A stretch of 64,000 bases of DNA, taken from contig JAAFIF010000038.1 of assembly GCA_013298625.1 (NCBI GenBank), positions 1 through 64,000 of the forward strand. Reading direction: 5' to 3'. Shown in pieces: positions 1-9,370 of this stretch. Under the pieces are notes generated by a model. It did not search any database and was not told the DNA's origin. It worked only from the letters and a program-made list of their open reading frames with translations. The position numbers and the translations under genes are program-made. The DNA is from Myxococcales bacterium. Lineage in GTDB: Bacteria; Myxococcota_A; Polyangia; Polyangiales; Ga0077539. Position 1 is the stretch's first letter. The number at the start of each line of letters is the position of its first letter.

Positions 1-1684
1 CTATCGCGCGCGCGCGATAGCTCGCTCCGTCGAACTGCTGAACGGAGCCCGCGGAGCTCGACCGCCAGGTGATCGAGACGCTGACCGGGCCCGTCAGCGC
101 CTCTGGGAGATCCACGAGAAAGTTCGCGTTGATGGCGGTCGACGCGCGGGCCACGAGCGAGAGCATCGCCGCCGTCGAAGGCGCGGGCGCCGCCCAATCT
201 GCACGGTAGAAGCGCGCTCCGCCGCGCTCGTCCACGGGCGCGGCGTCGTCCCCAGGGCCGGCCACGACGGACCATCGGCTGTCCGGCGCGTACGGTGACG
301 GCCTGTGCAGCAGCAGGGTCGCGAGCGCGTCGAGGCCGACGGGATCTACGGTGCCGCTCGAGAGCGGAAGGTCGAAGCGCGCGAGGCGAGCGCTCACGAG
401 CGCGCTGCGGGCGAGGTCGAAGAGCAGAGGGTCGCCGCCGGGCGCGTCGGCGTTGGCGGCGAAGCCCAGGATGGCCGCGCGCGTGTACGTCCAGTCCGAG
501 GCTCCTGCGCTCGTCCCGTCGACGCGACCGTTCATCTTCGCGGGATGGCCGCTCCAGATCGCGTCGGTGAACGTGTTCGCGAGCGCGGTCATGTGGCCGT
601 TGCTCAGCCAGCCGCGGTCCCGAGAGAAGCGCATGAACTGCGTGGTGAGCAGCGCGTGCGAGATGTCCTCGGCGTTTCGCTGCGCGACGGGGTAGCCGTC
701 GTCGACGTAGTTCCACTCGTAGCGAGAAGAGACGGTGCGGAGGCGAACGCGGAGGGCCTCGCTCGACTGCTGCGCACGCGCGCGCAGCGCTGCGCTCGCC
801 TCGAGCTCGCCGAGCATCCACGTCGCCGTCGCGATCAACGCGTTGGTGTTGTGAGTGTTCTTCGCGTCCGCCGGCGCAAACGAATACCAGTAGTACGCCG
901 CGGGCGGGCTCGCGCCGTCGATCGTCGAGGACCGCGTCTGGTACGGAGTGATCATCGACGAGAGAAACGACTGCATTCTGCGCGCTGCCACGGACCGATC
1001 GGCGTGTCGCGCGCCCGCGTCGCGCAGGTACAGGAGCAGCTCGCCGACGCCCGTCGCGACCATCCCTGTCTGCCACGCGTAGTTCGTAAACGCTGGGTTC
1101 GTGCTGCCGTCGCCGAAGGCGTCCCACGGCGCGTCCAGCCCGTATCCAGGCGCGCCGCCGACCACCCGCGTCGAGCCCGCGATGAGCTCGTCGACCTCCG
1201 CGATCGCCGTGGTCACGAGCGCGTCGCGCGCCGCCTCGCCGCCGGGAAACTCCCTGCCCCGCGCGGCCTGCAGAAACCGCGCGATCGCTTGCAGCAGGTA
1301 ACCTTGCGCCGCGGACTCGGTGAACGTCGCCGACGAGTCGAGCGCGCGGACGTTGCTGGCGATCGAGCGCTGAATCAGCGCGAGCGCGCTCGGATACGGA
1401 CCGAGAGAAAAGTCGTCGAGCGCAGGCAGCGGCGCGGCGTCGGTCACGACCGCGTCGCTCGTCGTGACATCGGTCGCGTCTGCGCTGTCCCGCGCGACGT
1501 CGTGCGGCACAGCGTCGTTCGGCGCGCTGGCATCCACCGCGAAGGCGTCCAGCGCGCTCGCGTCCAGCGAGGCCTCGCTGAGCACATCCGCGGCAGCAGC
1601 GCCGTCGACCGGCGGCGAAGGCGCGGCGCACGCGCAAACGAAGAGAGAAGAGAGCGAGGCGAAGAGCGACCGACGAGCGCGCAC
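1..1684 (-). CDS. Secreted/lipoprotein of unknown function, possible alpha-helical toroid enzyme (3' end beyond window)
   Basis: The frame starts at a GTG at 1684 and is still open at base 1, so about 561 residues are visible and the C-terminus is missing. The N-terminus (VRARRSLFASLSSLFVCACA) is basic then hydrophobic and ends in a Cys-rich lipobox-like segment, suggesting an exported, perhaps lipid-anchored protein. A linker of about 45 residues rich in Asp, Ala, Val and Ser follows. The rest is helical with aromatic-rich stretches (YYWYSFAPADAKNTHNTN, YEWNYVDDGYP, EDISHALLTTQFMRF), reminiscent of alpha/alpha-toroid polysaccharide lyases or glycosidases. I cannot assign a family. It is divergent from the Crp/Fnr gene on the right. 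Existence of the gene is likely; the function is inference. Confidence 0.6.
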   Translation of the reverse strand, partial: MRARRSLFASLSSLFVCACAAPSPPVDGAAAADVLSEASLDASALDAFAVDASAPNDAVPHDVARDSADATDVTTSDAVVTDAAPLPALDDFSLGPYPSALALIQRSIASNVRALDSSATFTESAAQGYLLQAIARFLQAARGREFPGGEAARDALVTTAIAEVDELIAGSTRVVGGAPGYGLDAPWDAFGDGSTNPAFTNYAWQTGMVATGVGELLLYLRDAGARHADRSVAARRMQSFLSSMITPYQTRSSTIDGASPPAAYYWYSFAPADAKNTHNTNALIATATWMLGELEASAALRARAQQSSEALRVRLRTVSSRYEWNYVDDGYPVAQRNAEDISHALLTTQFMRFSRDRGWLSNGHMTALANTFTDAIWSGHPAKMNGRVDGTSAGASDWTYTRAAILGFAANADAPGGDPLLFDLARSALVSARLARFDLPLSSGTVDPVGLDALATLLLHRPSPYAPDSRWSVVAGPGDDAAPVDERGGARFYRADWAAPAPSTAAMLSLVARASTAINANFLVDLPEALTGPVSVSITWRSSSAGSVQQFDGASYRARAI

Positions 1685-1768
1685 CGCAGCATTCTCGCAC
1701 GCGCCGAGCGGGGCGCGCGAACAGGAGACGCTCGCGAGCGGAGGGTGCTCACGGGTACGATGCACGCG

Positions 1769-1780
1769 CGATGATCATCG
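1769..1780. promoter_or_regulatory. 12-bp perfect palindrome upstream of the Crp/Fnr gene
   Basis: CGATGATCATCG is its own reverse complement and lies 37 bp before the ATG at 1818, in the 133-bp gap between two divergent genes. Position and symmetry would suit an operator, perhaps for autoregulation. The sequence does not resemble the TGTGA-N6-TCACA site of Crp, so the assignment is tentative. Confidence 0.25.
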
Positions 1781-1817
1781 AATTCATGGCGATTCGAGGG
1801 CCCGAGAGGAGGCGCGC

Positions 1818-2417
1818 ATGAGTCCCGTCCCCCCGCTGCTCGAAGCGATGGTGAACGCGATTCATCCGCTCCCCGAAGCAGCGTGGAGCGCGCTACGTCC
1901 GCTGCTCTCGCGGCGCTCGCTCGCGCGCGGAGAGCACTTCGCGACGCTCGGTGAGCGCCAGCGCACGATCGGGCTGCTCGAGCGCGGCGTCGTTCGCGCG
2001 TACTACACGACCGCCGACGGCGACGAATACAACAAGCACTTCTTCGTCGCTCCAGCGCTGATCGGTGACTACGCCTCGCTGTTGACAGGGCTGCCCGTCG
2101 AGCTGCCGCAGCAGGCGCTCACCGACAGCGTTGTGTGGACGCTCGAGCACAAAGCGTTGCTCGAGCTCGAGCGGGTGTTCGTCGATCTGCTGCAAATCCA
2201 GCGGCGCTTCGCGGAGAACCTGTACCTCGAGAACGAGCGCCGCGAGCTGCAGATCGCCACCATGAGCGCCTCGCAACGGTACGACGCGCTGACCGCGCGC
2301 TATCCGCGGCTCGAGGCAGAGATCCCGCTCTATCACGTGGCGGCGTACCTCGGTATCACTCCGACCCAGCTGAGCCGCATCCGCTCGCGTACACGAACGC
2401 GCCGCGTCTCAACCTAA
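1818..2417 (+). CDS. Crp/Fnr-family transcriptional regulator
   Basis: The product has 199 residues. Residues about 20-115 fit a cyclic-nucleotide-binding-type beta-roll (GEHFATLGERQRTIGLLERG, then VVRAYYTTADGDEYNKHFF). The C-terminal region ends in a helix-turn-helix, HVAAYLGITPTQLSRIRSR, typical of the short Crp/Fnr proteins with an ITPxxLSRIR recognition helix. I see no RSxA phosphate-binding cassette, so cAMP binding is doubtful. ATG 1818 was chosen because GAGAGGAGG lies just upstream and the family length fits; the open frame extends further upstream without support. It is probably cotranscribed with the membrane protein 39 bp downstream. The effector is unknown. Confidence 0.88.
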   Translation: MSPVPPLLEAMVNAIHPLPEAAWSALRPLLSRRSLARGEHFATLGERQRTIGLLERGVVRAYYTTADGDEYNKHFFVAPALIGDYASLLTGLPVELPQQALTDSVVWTLEHKALLELERVFVDLLQIQRRFAENLYLENERRELQIATMSASQRYDALTARYPRLEAEIPLYHVAAYLGITPTQLSRIRSRTRTRRVST

Positions 2418-2456
2418 GTCGACGACTCTCGTGCGGCGCCCGCGCATCGTGCGCGC

Positions 2457-2879
2457 ATGAGCACTCTCGAATCTCGTCGCGATCCCTTCAAGCTCGCCTT
2501 CGCGCTCGTCGCGACGTGGACCGCCCTCGGCGCGGTCCCTGGCTTCGTCGATCCGCAGGGCAGCTACCTGCGCTTTCACGGGCACCTGCCGTCGTCCCCC
2601 GAGGTGCTCGAGCTCTATCGCGGCGCGTGGGGGCAGACGCTGCTGTTCGCCGTCGGCTACGCGTTCGCTGCGTACGATCCGCGCCGTCACGCGTTGCTGC
2701 TCTTGCTCGGCGCGATCGGAAAGACCCTCTACACGCTCCGCCTCCTCGTCCCGATCGCCGCGGGTCACGCCGCGCCGCTCACCATCTTCGCTGCTGTCGG
2801 CGACGCCCTGTGCGTCGCGGTGATCGCGTACTGGCTGGTGGCTCACGGCGCGCTTCGATCGCTCTTCGCGCGAGAGTGA
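2457..2879 (+). CDS. Small integral membrane protein, four predicted helices
   Basis: The product is 140 residues with about four hydrophobic segments (near residues 12-30, 58-75, 81-98 and 104-130), so an inner-membrane protein is likely. No catalytic motif is visible and I do not recognise the family. It follows the Crp/Fnr regulator by 39 bp on the same strand and could be its target or be cotranscribed with it. ATG 2457 is the first start of the frame. Confidence 0.7.
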   Translation: MSTLESRRDPFKLAFALVATWTALGAVPGFVDPQGSYLRFHGHLPSSPEVLELYRGAWGQTLLFAVGYAFAAYDPRRHALLLLLGAIGKTLYTLRLLVPIAAGHAAPLTIFAAVGDALCVAVIAYWLVAHGALRSLFARE

Positions 2880-3065
2880 CTGCGCTCAGTCGCCTCGCGC
2901 GTGATGCCCACGCCGGACTCGACGCGCACGCACAGCGGCTCGGGGCGCGCGAGCGGCGCGTCGTCGAAGGCGCCCTCGGCATCGAGCGGTGCGCGCGACG
3001 GCGAGACGCGGGATTTCGACGATCCGCGCGCCTCGACGGTGCCGTAGCGTGTCGATCACCCATCG

Positions 3066-4913
3066 ATGAGCACGACGCAGCCGCAGCAGAGCCCGCGCGT
3101 GAGCGCGCCGCCGCCCCCGCAGTCGGCCGGCGGAATCGGCGTCCCCACAGCACCCGCGCACGGATGGGCCGCGTGGCTGCCGGGCCTCTGGGTCCTTCGT
3201 CACTACCAGCGCGCATGGCTCATGAAGGACATCGCCGCGGGGCTCGTCGTGTCCGCGCTGCTCGTCCCCGCCGGCATGGGCTACGCGGCTGCAGCGGGGC
3301 TTCCGCCCATCACGGGCCTGTACGCCACGATCGCGCCGCTGCTCGCGTACGCGCTGTTCGGCCCATCTCGCATCATGGTGCTCGGCCCGGACTCTGCCCT
3401 CGCCGCGCTCATCGCCGCGGCCGTGCTCACCCGCGCAAACGGCGACCCGGGACGCGCCATCGTGCTCTCGTCCGTGCTCGCGTTGCTCACGGGCGCGCTG
3501 TGCATCGCCGCAGGATTGACGCGCGTCGGGTTCGTCACCGACCTGCTGAGCAAGCCCGTGCGCGTGGGATACATGAACGGCATCGGACTCACGGTCCTGA
3601 TCGCCCAGCTGCCCAAGCTCTTCGGCTTCTCCGTGAGCGCCAACAGCGTCACCGACGGGGCGCTCGGGCTCGCGCGAGGGCTCGCCGAGGGACGCACGAA
3701 GACGCCTGCGCTCGCGATCGGCGCGGCGTGCCTCGCGGTGATCGTCGGTCTGCGGCGGCTCGCTCCGCGGGTCCCGGGCGTGCTCGTCGCGGTGGTGGGC
3801 GCGACCATCGCCGTGGGAGCGCTCGGGTTGCGCGGCGTGATCACCGTCGTGGGCGCGGTGCCACGCGGGTTTCCGACGCCGTCGATGCCCATCGTGAGCC
3901 TCTCGCTGCTCGGCGACCTCGTCGTGGCCGCGCTGGGAATCGCCCTCGTCGCGTACGCAGACATGAGCGTGCTGTCGCGGACCTTCGCCGGGCGCAACAG
4001 CTATCGCGTGGACCCCAACCGCGAGCTGATCGGGCTCGGCGTGGCGAACATCGCCGCGGGGTTGTTTCAGGGGTTTCCCGTGACGAGCAGCGCGTCTCGA
4101 ACGCCCGTCGCAGAGGCCGCAGGATCGCGCACGCAGCTGACCGGCGTCGTCGGCGCGCTCGCCATCCTCGCGGTGCTCATCGCTGCTCCATCGTTGCTGC
4201 GAGACCTGCCCACGGCCGCGCTCGCCGCCGTCGTCATCGCTGCAGCGCTTCGCACGTTCGAGCTCGCCGAGCTCAAGCTCTTCTACCGCGTGCGTCGCTC
4301 GGACTTCGCGCTGTCCCTCTTCGCGTTCTTCTCCGTCGTCGCGCTGGGCGTCTTGTGGGGAATCGCGCTCTCGATCGCGGTCTCGCTGCTCGACTTCGTG
4401 CGCCGCGCGTGGCACCCGCACGACGCGATCCTCGGGCGCGCCGACGGCGTGAAGGGCTACCACGACATCACGCGGTACCCCGACGCGCGACAGGTCCCGG
4501 GGCTGCTGCTCTTTCGCTGGGACGCGCCGCTGTTCTTCGCCAACGCAGACACGTTTCGGTCGAGGATCATCGAGCTCGTCGACGAGATGAAAGAGCCAGC
4601 GCGATGGGTCGTCGTCGCCGCCGAACCCATCACCGACGTCGACACCACGGCCGCTGAGATGCTCATCGAGCTCGACAACGAGCTCGCCGCGCGAGGAGCC
4701 GAGCTCGCCTTCGCCGAAATGAAAGACCCCGTCAAAGACCGCCTCGAGCGCTACGGAATCCAGCAGCGCATCGGCCACAACTTCTTCTTCGCGACCCTGG
4801 GCGTCGCCGTCAAAGAGTACCTCGCGCGCCACCCCGTCCCTTGGTCAGACTGGGAGCACCCCCACCGCGCGCGCGCGTCGGAAGACGCTCCTCCGAGCGG
4901 CTCGCATCCGTGA
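3066..4913 (+). CDS. SulP-family anion transporter with STAS domain
   Basis: The product has 615 residues and SulP architecture. A short Pro/Gln-rich N-terminus is followed by a long membrane domain of ten or more helices (about residues 45-430) and a cytoplasmic STAS domain (about 450-585). Diagnostic stretches are LLVPAGMGYAAAAGLPPITG and YATIAPLLAYALFGPSRIMVLGPDSA near the start of the membrane domain, and GLFQGFPVTSSASRT further on. The STAS part contains VVVAAEPITDVDTTAAEML. SulP proteins move sulfate, bicarbonate or dicarboxylates; the substrate cannot be told from sequence. The gene converges on smc with a 70-bp gap. Confidence 0.95.
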   Translation: MSTTQPQQSPRVSAPPPPQSAGGIGVPTAPAHGWAAWLPGLWVLRHYQRAWLMKDIAAGLVVSALLVPAGMGYAAAAGLPPITGLYATIAPLLAYALFGPSRIMVLGPDSALAALIAAAVLTRANGDPGRAIVLSSVLALLTGALCIAAGLTRVGFVTDLLSKPVRVGYMNGIGLTVLIAQLPKLFGFSVSANSVTDGALGLARGLAEGRTKTPALAIGAACLAVIVGLRRLAPRVPGVLVAVVGATIAVGALGLRGVITVVGAVPRGFPTPSMPIVSLSLLGDLVVAALGIALVAYADMSVLSRTFAGRNSYRVDPNRELIGLGVANIAAGLFQGFPVTSSASRTPVAEAAGSRTQLTGVVGALAILAVLIAAPSLLRDLPTAALAAVVIAAALRTFELAELKLFYRVRRSDFALSLFAFFSVVALGVLWGIALSIAVSLLDFVRRAWHPHDAILGRADGVKGYHDITRYPDARQVPGLLLFRWDAPLFFANADTFRSRIIELVDEMKEPARWVVVAAEPITDVDTTAAEMLIELDNELAARGAELAFAEMKDPVKDRLERYGIQQRIGHNFFFATLGVAVKEYLARHPVPWSDWEHPHRARASEDAPPSGSHP

Positions 4914-4983
4914 CGTCCGCGTCGAGCGTGATGCGCAGTCGCTGCCGTCTGCGTTCGCTCGAATCGCCGGTCGCGAACGAGGG

Positions 4984-7900
4984 TCAGGCCACCGCCGCGC
5001 TGCCGGGCGGCGCCTTGTCGTCCTTCTTGAGCTTCACGCCGACGAGCTTCGAGACGCCGGGCTCTTCCATGGTCACGCCGTACAACACGTCGGCCATCGT
5101 CATCGTGCGCTTGTTGTGCGTGATCATGATGAACTGCGAGCGATCGGTGAGCTCGCGCACGAGGTCGTTGAGGCGGATCACGTTGGCCTCGTCGAGCGCG
5201 GCCTCGACCTCGTCGAGCAGACAGAACGGCGACGGGCGGTACATGAAGAGCGCGAACAGCAGCGTGACCGCGGTGAGGGTCTTCTCGCCGCCGGACATCG
5301 CCTCGAGGTTGACCAGCTTCTTGCCTGGCGGCTGCGCGATGATCTCGATGCCCGTCTCGAGCAGGTCCTCGGGGTTGGTGAGCTGCAGCTTGCCGAATCC
5401 TCCCCGAAACAACCGGGGAAAGATGCTCTCGAAGTGCGCCGCCACCGCGTCGAACGTCTCGCGAAAGCGCTTCTTCGACTCGCGGTTCATCTGCTCGATC
5501 GCTTGCTCGAGCTGGTCGAGCGCGCGCTCGAGGTCCGCCTTCTGCTCGGCGAAGAACGTCCGTCGCTTCTCTTGCGCTTTGTACTCGTCGATCGCGCCGA
5601 GGTTGACGTCGCCCATCTTGTCGAGCGCCGCGCGCAGCTCTTCGCCGCGCTCGCGCTCGCCCGGGCCGGGCGGCGGGCGCATGTGAAAGTCGCCGAGCAC
5701 CCGCGGCAACACCACGCCGTACTTCTCTGCGGCGTTGGCCACAAGGTGCTCGGTCGCGAGCTGCTCTTCGCGGTGCTTCATCTCGAGGTCGCCCAGCTGC
5801 TTGCCGAGCTGATCGCGCCGCGTGCGCGCGGTGCGCGAGCGAGCTTCGCCCTCGCCGAGCTCCGTGCGCAGCCCTTCGAACTGAGCGCGGATCGCGCCGA
5901 GCCCGTCGCGCAGCTTCGTCGCGTGCTCGACGCCGGCGCTGATCGCGGTCGCGAGCGAGCCCTCGAGCGACGTCGCGCGCTCTTGCGTGTCTGCCAGCTG
6001 CGCGAGCTCGGTCGTGAGCCGCTCTTCGCGCTGCGTGAGCTCGATCCCGCTCTTCTCCAAGCGGGCGATGGCGTTGCGCACGGCCGTCGCGCGCTCGCGC
6101 TCGCGGGCCGAGAGGACTTTGGCGTCGGTCACTTGCTGCGACGCGCGCTCGACCTCGGCGCGCCAGGCGAGGGCCTCTTGCTCGTCGGTCATCAAGCCTT
6201 CGCGCGCGGTGTCTCGCTTGACCTCGGCCTCGCGAAACGCGCCGTCGTACGCGAGGTCTTCGCGCTCCATGTCTTCGAGTCCGCGGGTGACTTCAGAGAG
6301 CTCTTTTTCGAGCTCTCCGCGGCGAACGGCGATCCGGGCGAGCTCGGCCTCGTGCGCCTTCGCGTCGCGCTCGACCGAGAGCAGCGCGAGCTCTTGCGCG
6401 TGCAGGTCCGCGCGGGCGGCTTCGAGCTCGGTCTGCGCGGTGCGAACGCGCTCGCGGCCCGCGTCGAGCTCTGCCGTCAGCTCGTCGACCATCGCGCCGA
6501 GCGCGTCGGACCTGGGTTCGAGCGCGCGGATCTCTGCGTGGGTTCCCAGCAGACCGGCGCCGGCCTTCTCGGGGACGCCGCCCACCACGCGCCCGCTCGA
6601 GTCCAAGACGTCACCGTCGCGGGTGACGTAGACGAACGCTCCGCCCACGGCGCGCCAGCTCGCGACGGCGTGCTCGAGCGTCTTGGCCAACACCACCGGC
6701 GCGAGCAGCGCGCGCACCGGCGCGGGCACGTCCCCTTCGGCGCGCAGGCGGGGATAGAGCATCCCGTCGATTCCATCGCCGCCGGGGTGTTGAGGCACCG
6801 AGGGGTCGCGGTCGTCGTCGTCGCCGAAGGCCATCGCCGCGCGGCCTTTGTTCTGCGTGCGAAGCCACTGCGCGAGGTTCGCGGCGACCTCGGGGCTCTC
6901 GACGCGCACGTCCTGCCAGCGATCGGCGAGCACCGCTGCGACGGCCGCCGCGTACTCGGGGGGCGCGGCGATCGCATCGGCCACGAGCCCCCCGGTCTGT
7001 CCGCTCTGCTCGCGCAAGAGGGATTGAACGCCCTTTCCCACGCCCTCGTGCCGCGACGCGACCTCGCGCAAGGCTTGGAGCCTCGCGCTCGCGCGCTGAA
7101 ACTCTTGCTTCACCTCGCTGAGCTTTCGCTCGAACGCGTCGCGCTCCATGCGCAGCGGCCCGATGGAGTTTTCGAGGGCCGTCTTTCGGTCCGCGATGCC
7201 ATCCTTTTGCGCGCGCAAGAGCGCGAGCTTGTCGAGCACCCCAGAGCCCTCGTTGGTGAGCTCTTCTGCGCGTCGCTCGACGGTGCGCGCCTCGGACTCG
7301 AGCCGGTTCTTGCGCGCCTCGAACTCGATCATCCGGCGAGAGAGCGCGTTGCGCGAGGCCTCGGCGCCCGCGAGGATCTTCTCGGCTTCTCCGACGGCCT
7401 TGCGGTGCTCGCTGAGCCGCTGCTCTGCGGCGGCGACGCGCTCGCGCAGCTCGCGCAGGGCCTCGTCGGCGTCGGCGAGGCGCATGGTCGCAGCGTACTC
7501 GGCCTCGGCGAGGGTCTCGAGGTTCTCTGTGAGCTGCTCGCTCTCTTGCGCGAGGAGCGTGCGTTGACCGGCGATTTCGCTGAGCTCTCGCGTCGCGTCC
7601 GCGTGTCGCTTCTTGGCGAGCGAGAGCTGATCGCGGGTTCGAACGAGCTCGGCCTCGAGCCTGCGGACCTCGTTGTCGGCCTCGAAGCTCTGCCGCTGTG
7701 CGCGCTCGAACTGCTGCTCGACCTCGAACAAGCGCGAGCGACAGAGCTCGGTCTCGGCGTCGAGCAAGGCGAGCGCGGCGGACACGCCGATGTGTTCGGC
7801 TTCGACGCGCTCGAGCGTGGCCACGGTGACGCGCGCGACCGCGACGAGCTCGAGGAGCCTGTGCGCGGCGAGGTACAGCTCGACGTCGCGCAGCTCGGCG

Positions 7901-8565
7901 CGGACGGACTTGTATCGCTCGGCCTTTTGCGCCTGGCGCTTGAGCGAGGCGAGGCTCTTCTCGATTTCGGTGAGGATGTCGCCGACGCGAAGGAGGTTCT
8001 GCCGCGTGAGGTCGATCTTCTTCTCGGCTGCTTTTTTGCGGGCCTTGAAGCGAGTGATGCCGGCGGCTTCTTCGATGAACGATCGACGGTCCTCGGGCTT
8101 GGACGTGACGATCAGCGCGACGCGGCCCTGCTCGACGACCGAGTACGCGCGGGCGCCGGCGCCGGTGCCGAGAAACAGCGAGACCACGTCCATCAACCGC
8201 ACAGGAACGCGGTTCAAGAAGTACTCGCTCGTCCCGTCTCGGTTGAGCCTTCGGGTGACGGCGATCTCGTTGTACGAAGCGAACTCGGGCGGCGCGAGGC
8301 CATCGCGGTTCTCGAACGTGAGCGTGACCTCGGCGAACGAGTGCGCGGGACGACGCTCGCTGCCCGCGAAGATCACGTCCTCCATGGCCTTGCCGCGGAG
8401 GTTCTTCGCGGACTGCTCGCCGATGCACCAGCGGATGGCGTCGACGGTGTTGGACTTGCCGCAGCCGTTGGGACCGACGATCGCCGTGATGTCGTGCTCG
8501 AACGTCATGATCGTCCGGTCGACGAACGACTTGAATCCCTGGATCTCGAGCTTGCGGATGCGCAT
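4984..8565 (-). CDS. smc: Chromosome segregation protein SMC
   Basis: The product is 1193 residues, the normal size for bacterial SMC. It begins MRIRKLEIQGFKSFVDRT and has Walker A GPNGCGKSN near residue 33. Two long coiled-coil arms flank a hinge around residues 490-660 (GGLVADAIAAPPEYAAAVAA). The C-terminal head carries the ABC signature LEAMSGGEKTLTAV and Walker B FCLLDEVEAALDEAN. SMC forms a dimeric ATPase ring that organises and segregates the chromosome, normally with ScpA and ScpB, which are not in this window. The start is the ATG at 8565; the frame extends upstream but without homology and over the divergent gene. No strong ribosome-binding site is visible. Confidence 0.98.
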   Translation of the reverse strand: MRIRKLEIQGFKSFVDRTIMTFEHDITAIVGPNGCGKSNTVDAIRWCIGEQSAKNLRGKAMEDVIFAGSERRPAHSFAEVTLTFENRDGLAPPEFASYNEIAVTRRLNRDGTSEYFLNRVPVRLMDVVSLFLGTGAGARAYSVVEQGRVALIVTSKPEDRRSFIEEAAGITRFKARKKAAEKKIDLTRQNLLRVGDILTEIEKSLASLKRQAQKAERYKSVRAELRDVELYLAAHRLLELVAVARVTVATLERVEAEHIGVSAALALLDAETELCRSRLFEVEQQFERAQRQSFEADNEVRRLEAELVRTRDQLSLAKKRHADATRELSEIAGQRTLLAQESEQLTENLETLAEAEYAATMRLADADEALRELRERVAAAEQRLSEHRKAVGEAEKILAGAEASRNALSRRMIEFEARKNRLESEARTVERRAEELTNEGSGVLDKLALLRAQKDGIADRKTALENSIGPLRMERDAFERKLSEVKQEFQRASARLQALREVASRHEGVGKGVQSLLREQSGQTGGLVADAIAAPPEYAAAVAAVLADRWQDVRVESPEVAANLAQWLRTQNKGRAAMAFGDDDDRDPSVPQHPGGDGIDGMLYPRLRAEGDVPAPVRALLAPVVLAKTLEHAVASWRAVGGAFVYVTRDGDVLDSSGRVVGGVPEKAGAGLLGTHAEIRALEPRSDALGAMVDELTAELDAGRERVRTAQTELEAARADLHAQELALLSVERDAKAHEAELARIAVRRGELEKELSEVTRGLEDMEREDLAYDGAFREAEVKRDTAREGLMTDEQEALAWRAEVERASQQVTDAKVLSARERERATAVRNAIARLEKSGIELTQREERLTTELAQLADTQERATSLEGSLATAISAGVEHATKLRDGLGAIRAQFEGLRTELGEGEARSRTARTRRDQLGKQLGDLEMKHREEQLATEHLVANAAEKYGVVLPRVLGDFHMRPPPGPGERERGEELRAALDKMGDVNLGAIDEYKAQEKRRTFFAEQKADLERALDQLEQAIEQMNRESKKRFRETFDAVAAHFESIFPRLFRGGFGKLQLTNPEDLLETGIEIIAQPPGKKLVNLEAMSGGEKTLTAVTLLFALFMYRPSPFCLLDEVEAALDEANVIRLNDLVRELTDRSQFIMITHNKRTMTMADVLYGVTMEEPGVSKLVGVKLKKDDKAPPGSAAVA

Positions 8566-8654
8566 CGGCCGGTCAGCGTCGCCGCGCGGTGTGCACCCGC
8601 GACGAGCACCGCCGTATACAGCGTTTCGCCCGACGTGGGTACGATCACGGGTTG

Positions 8655-9317
8655 ATGGTCCTTCGCGTGGTGGCGGTCGCGGACACGCATACGTTTCAGA
8701 GCGACTTCGCGTCGGTGCCCGACGGCGATGTCTTCGTTCATGCGGGCGATCTGCTGCGCGCCGGAACGCTCGACGAGCTCGCCCCGGTCGCCGCCTGGCT
8801 GCGGGCGCTGCCGCATCGGTACAAAATCGTGGTTCCGGGCAACCACGATTGGTGCTTCGTGCGCGAGGCCAGCGCTGCGCGCGCGATGCTCGGGCCGACG
8901 GTGATGGTCCTGGAGGACAGCGGCGTCGAGCTCGAGGGCGTACGGGTGTGGGGCTCGCCGTGGCAGCCCGCGTACCACGACTGGGCCTACAATCTTCCAC
9001 GGGGAAAATCCCTGGCCGACAAGTGGTCGCTCATCCCCGACGACACGCGCTTGCTGATCACTCACGGCCCCCCCGCGGACATCGGCGACCGCACCCTCAC
9101 CCGCCACCGCAACGGCTGCGCCGACCTTCGCGAGCGAGTTCGCGTCGTGCGGCCCGCGCTGCACGTGTTCGGGCACATTCACGAGGACGGCGGCGCCTGG
9201 CGCATCGACGACACGCTCTTCGCCAACGTCACCACGTGGGAGTGCGAACGTCCCCCGAGCGTCTTCGATCTCGATGCACAGACAGCGACGGTCGTGAGCG
9301 TCCCCCCGCGGCGGTAG
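8655..9317 (+). CDS. Calcineurin-like metallophosphoesterase
   Basis: The product has 220 residues and carries the full metallophosphoesterase motif set in order: ADTH (residues 8-11), HAGDLL, GNHDW, THGPP and GHIHED. These residues bind the two metal ions and the phosphate. It resembles the small cytoplasmic family near MPPED1/MPPED2. The physiological substrate is unknown. ATG 8655 places the DxH motif at the usual distance from the N-terminus; an in-frame GTG at 8589 would add residues that fit nothing. It is divergent from smc with an 89-bp gap. Confidence 0.93.
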   Translation: MVLRVVAVADTHTFQSDFASVPDGDVFVHAGDLLRAGTLDELAPVAAWLRALPHRYKIVVPGNHDWCFVREASAARAMLGPTVMVLEDSGVELEGVRVWGSPWQPAYHDWAYNLPRGKSLADKWSLIPDDTRLLITHGPPADIGDRTLTRHRNGCADLRERVRVVRPALHVFGHIHEDGGAWRIDDTLFANVTTWECERPPSVFDLDAQTATVVSVPPRR

Positions 9318-9370
9318 AGCAGCGCGGGCGCGGCAGCGCTACGGAGAGCTGCGCCACGGGGACCGCGCCA

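Noticed and set aside
1..20. A perfect 20-bp palindrome of alternating CG at the window edge
   Set aside because: It lies inside the coding sequence of the first gene and is simple CG repetition.
305..1774. Plus-strand frame of 489 residues over the first gene
   Set aside because: It is Arg-rich without structure, whereas the minus-strand frame has a signal peptide and ordered sequence.
5116..8655. A 1179-residue open frame antisense to smc
   Set aside because: In very GC-rich genes the opposite strand rarely has stops. The translation is a repetitive Arg/Glu/Leu mixture, and smc has full motif support.
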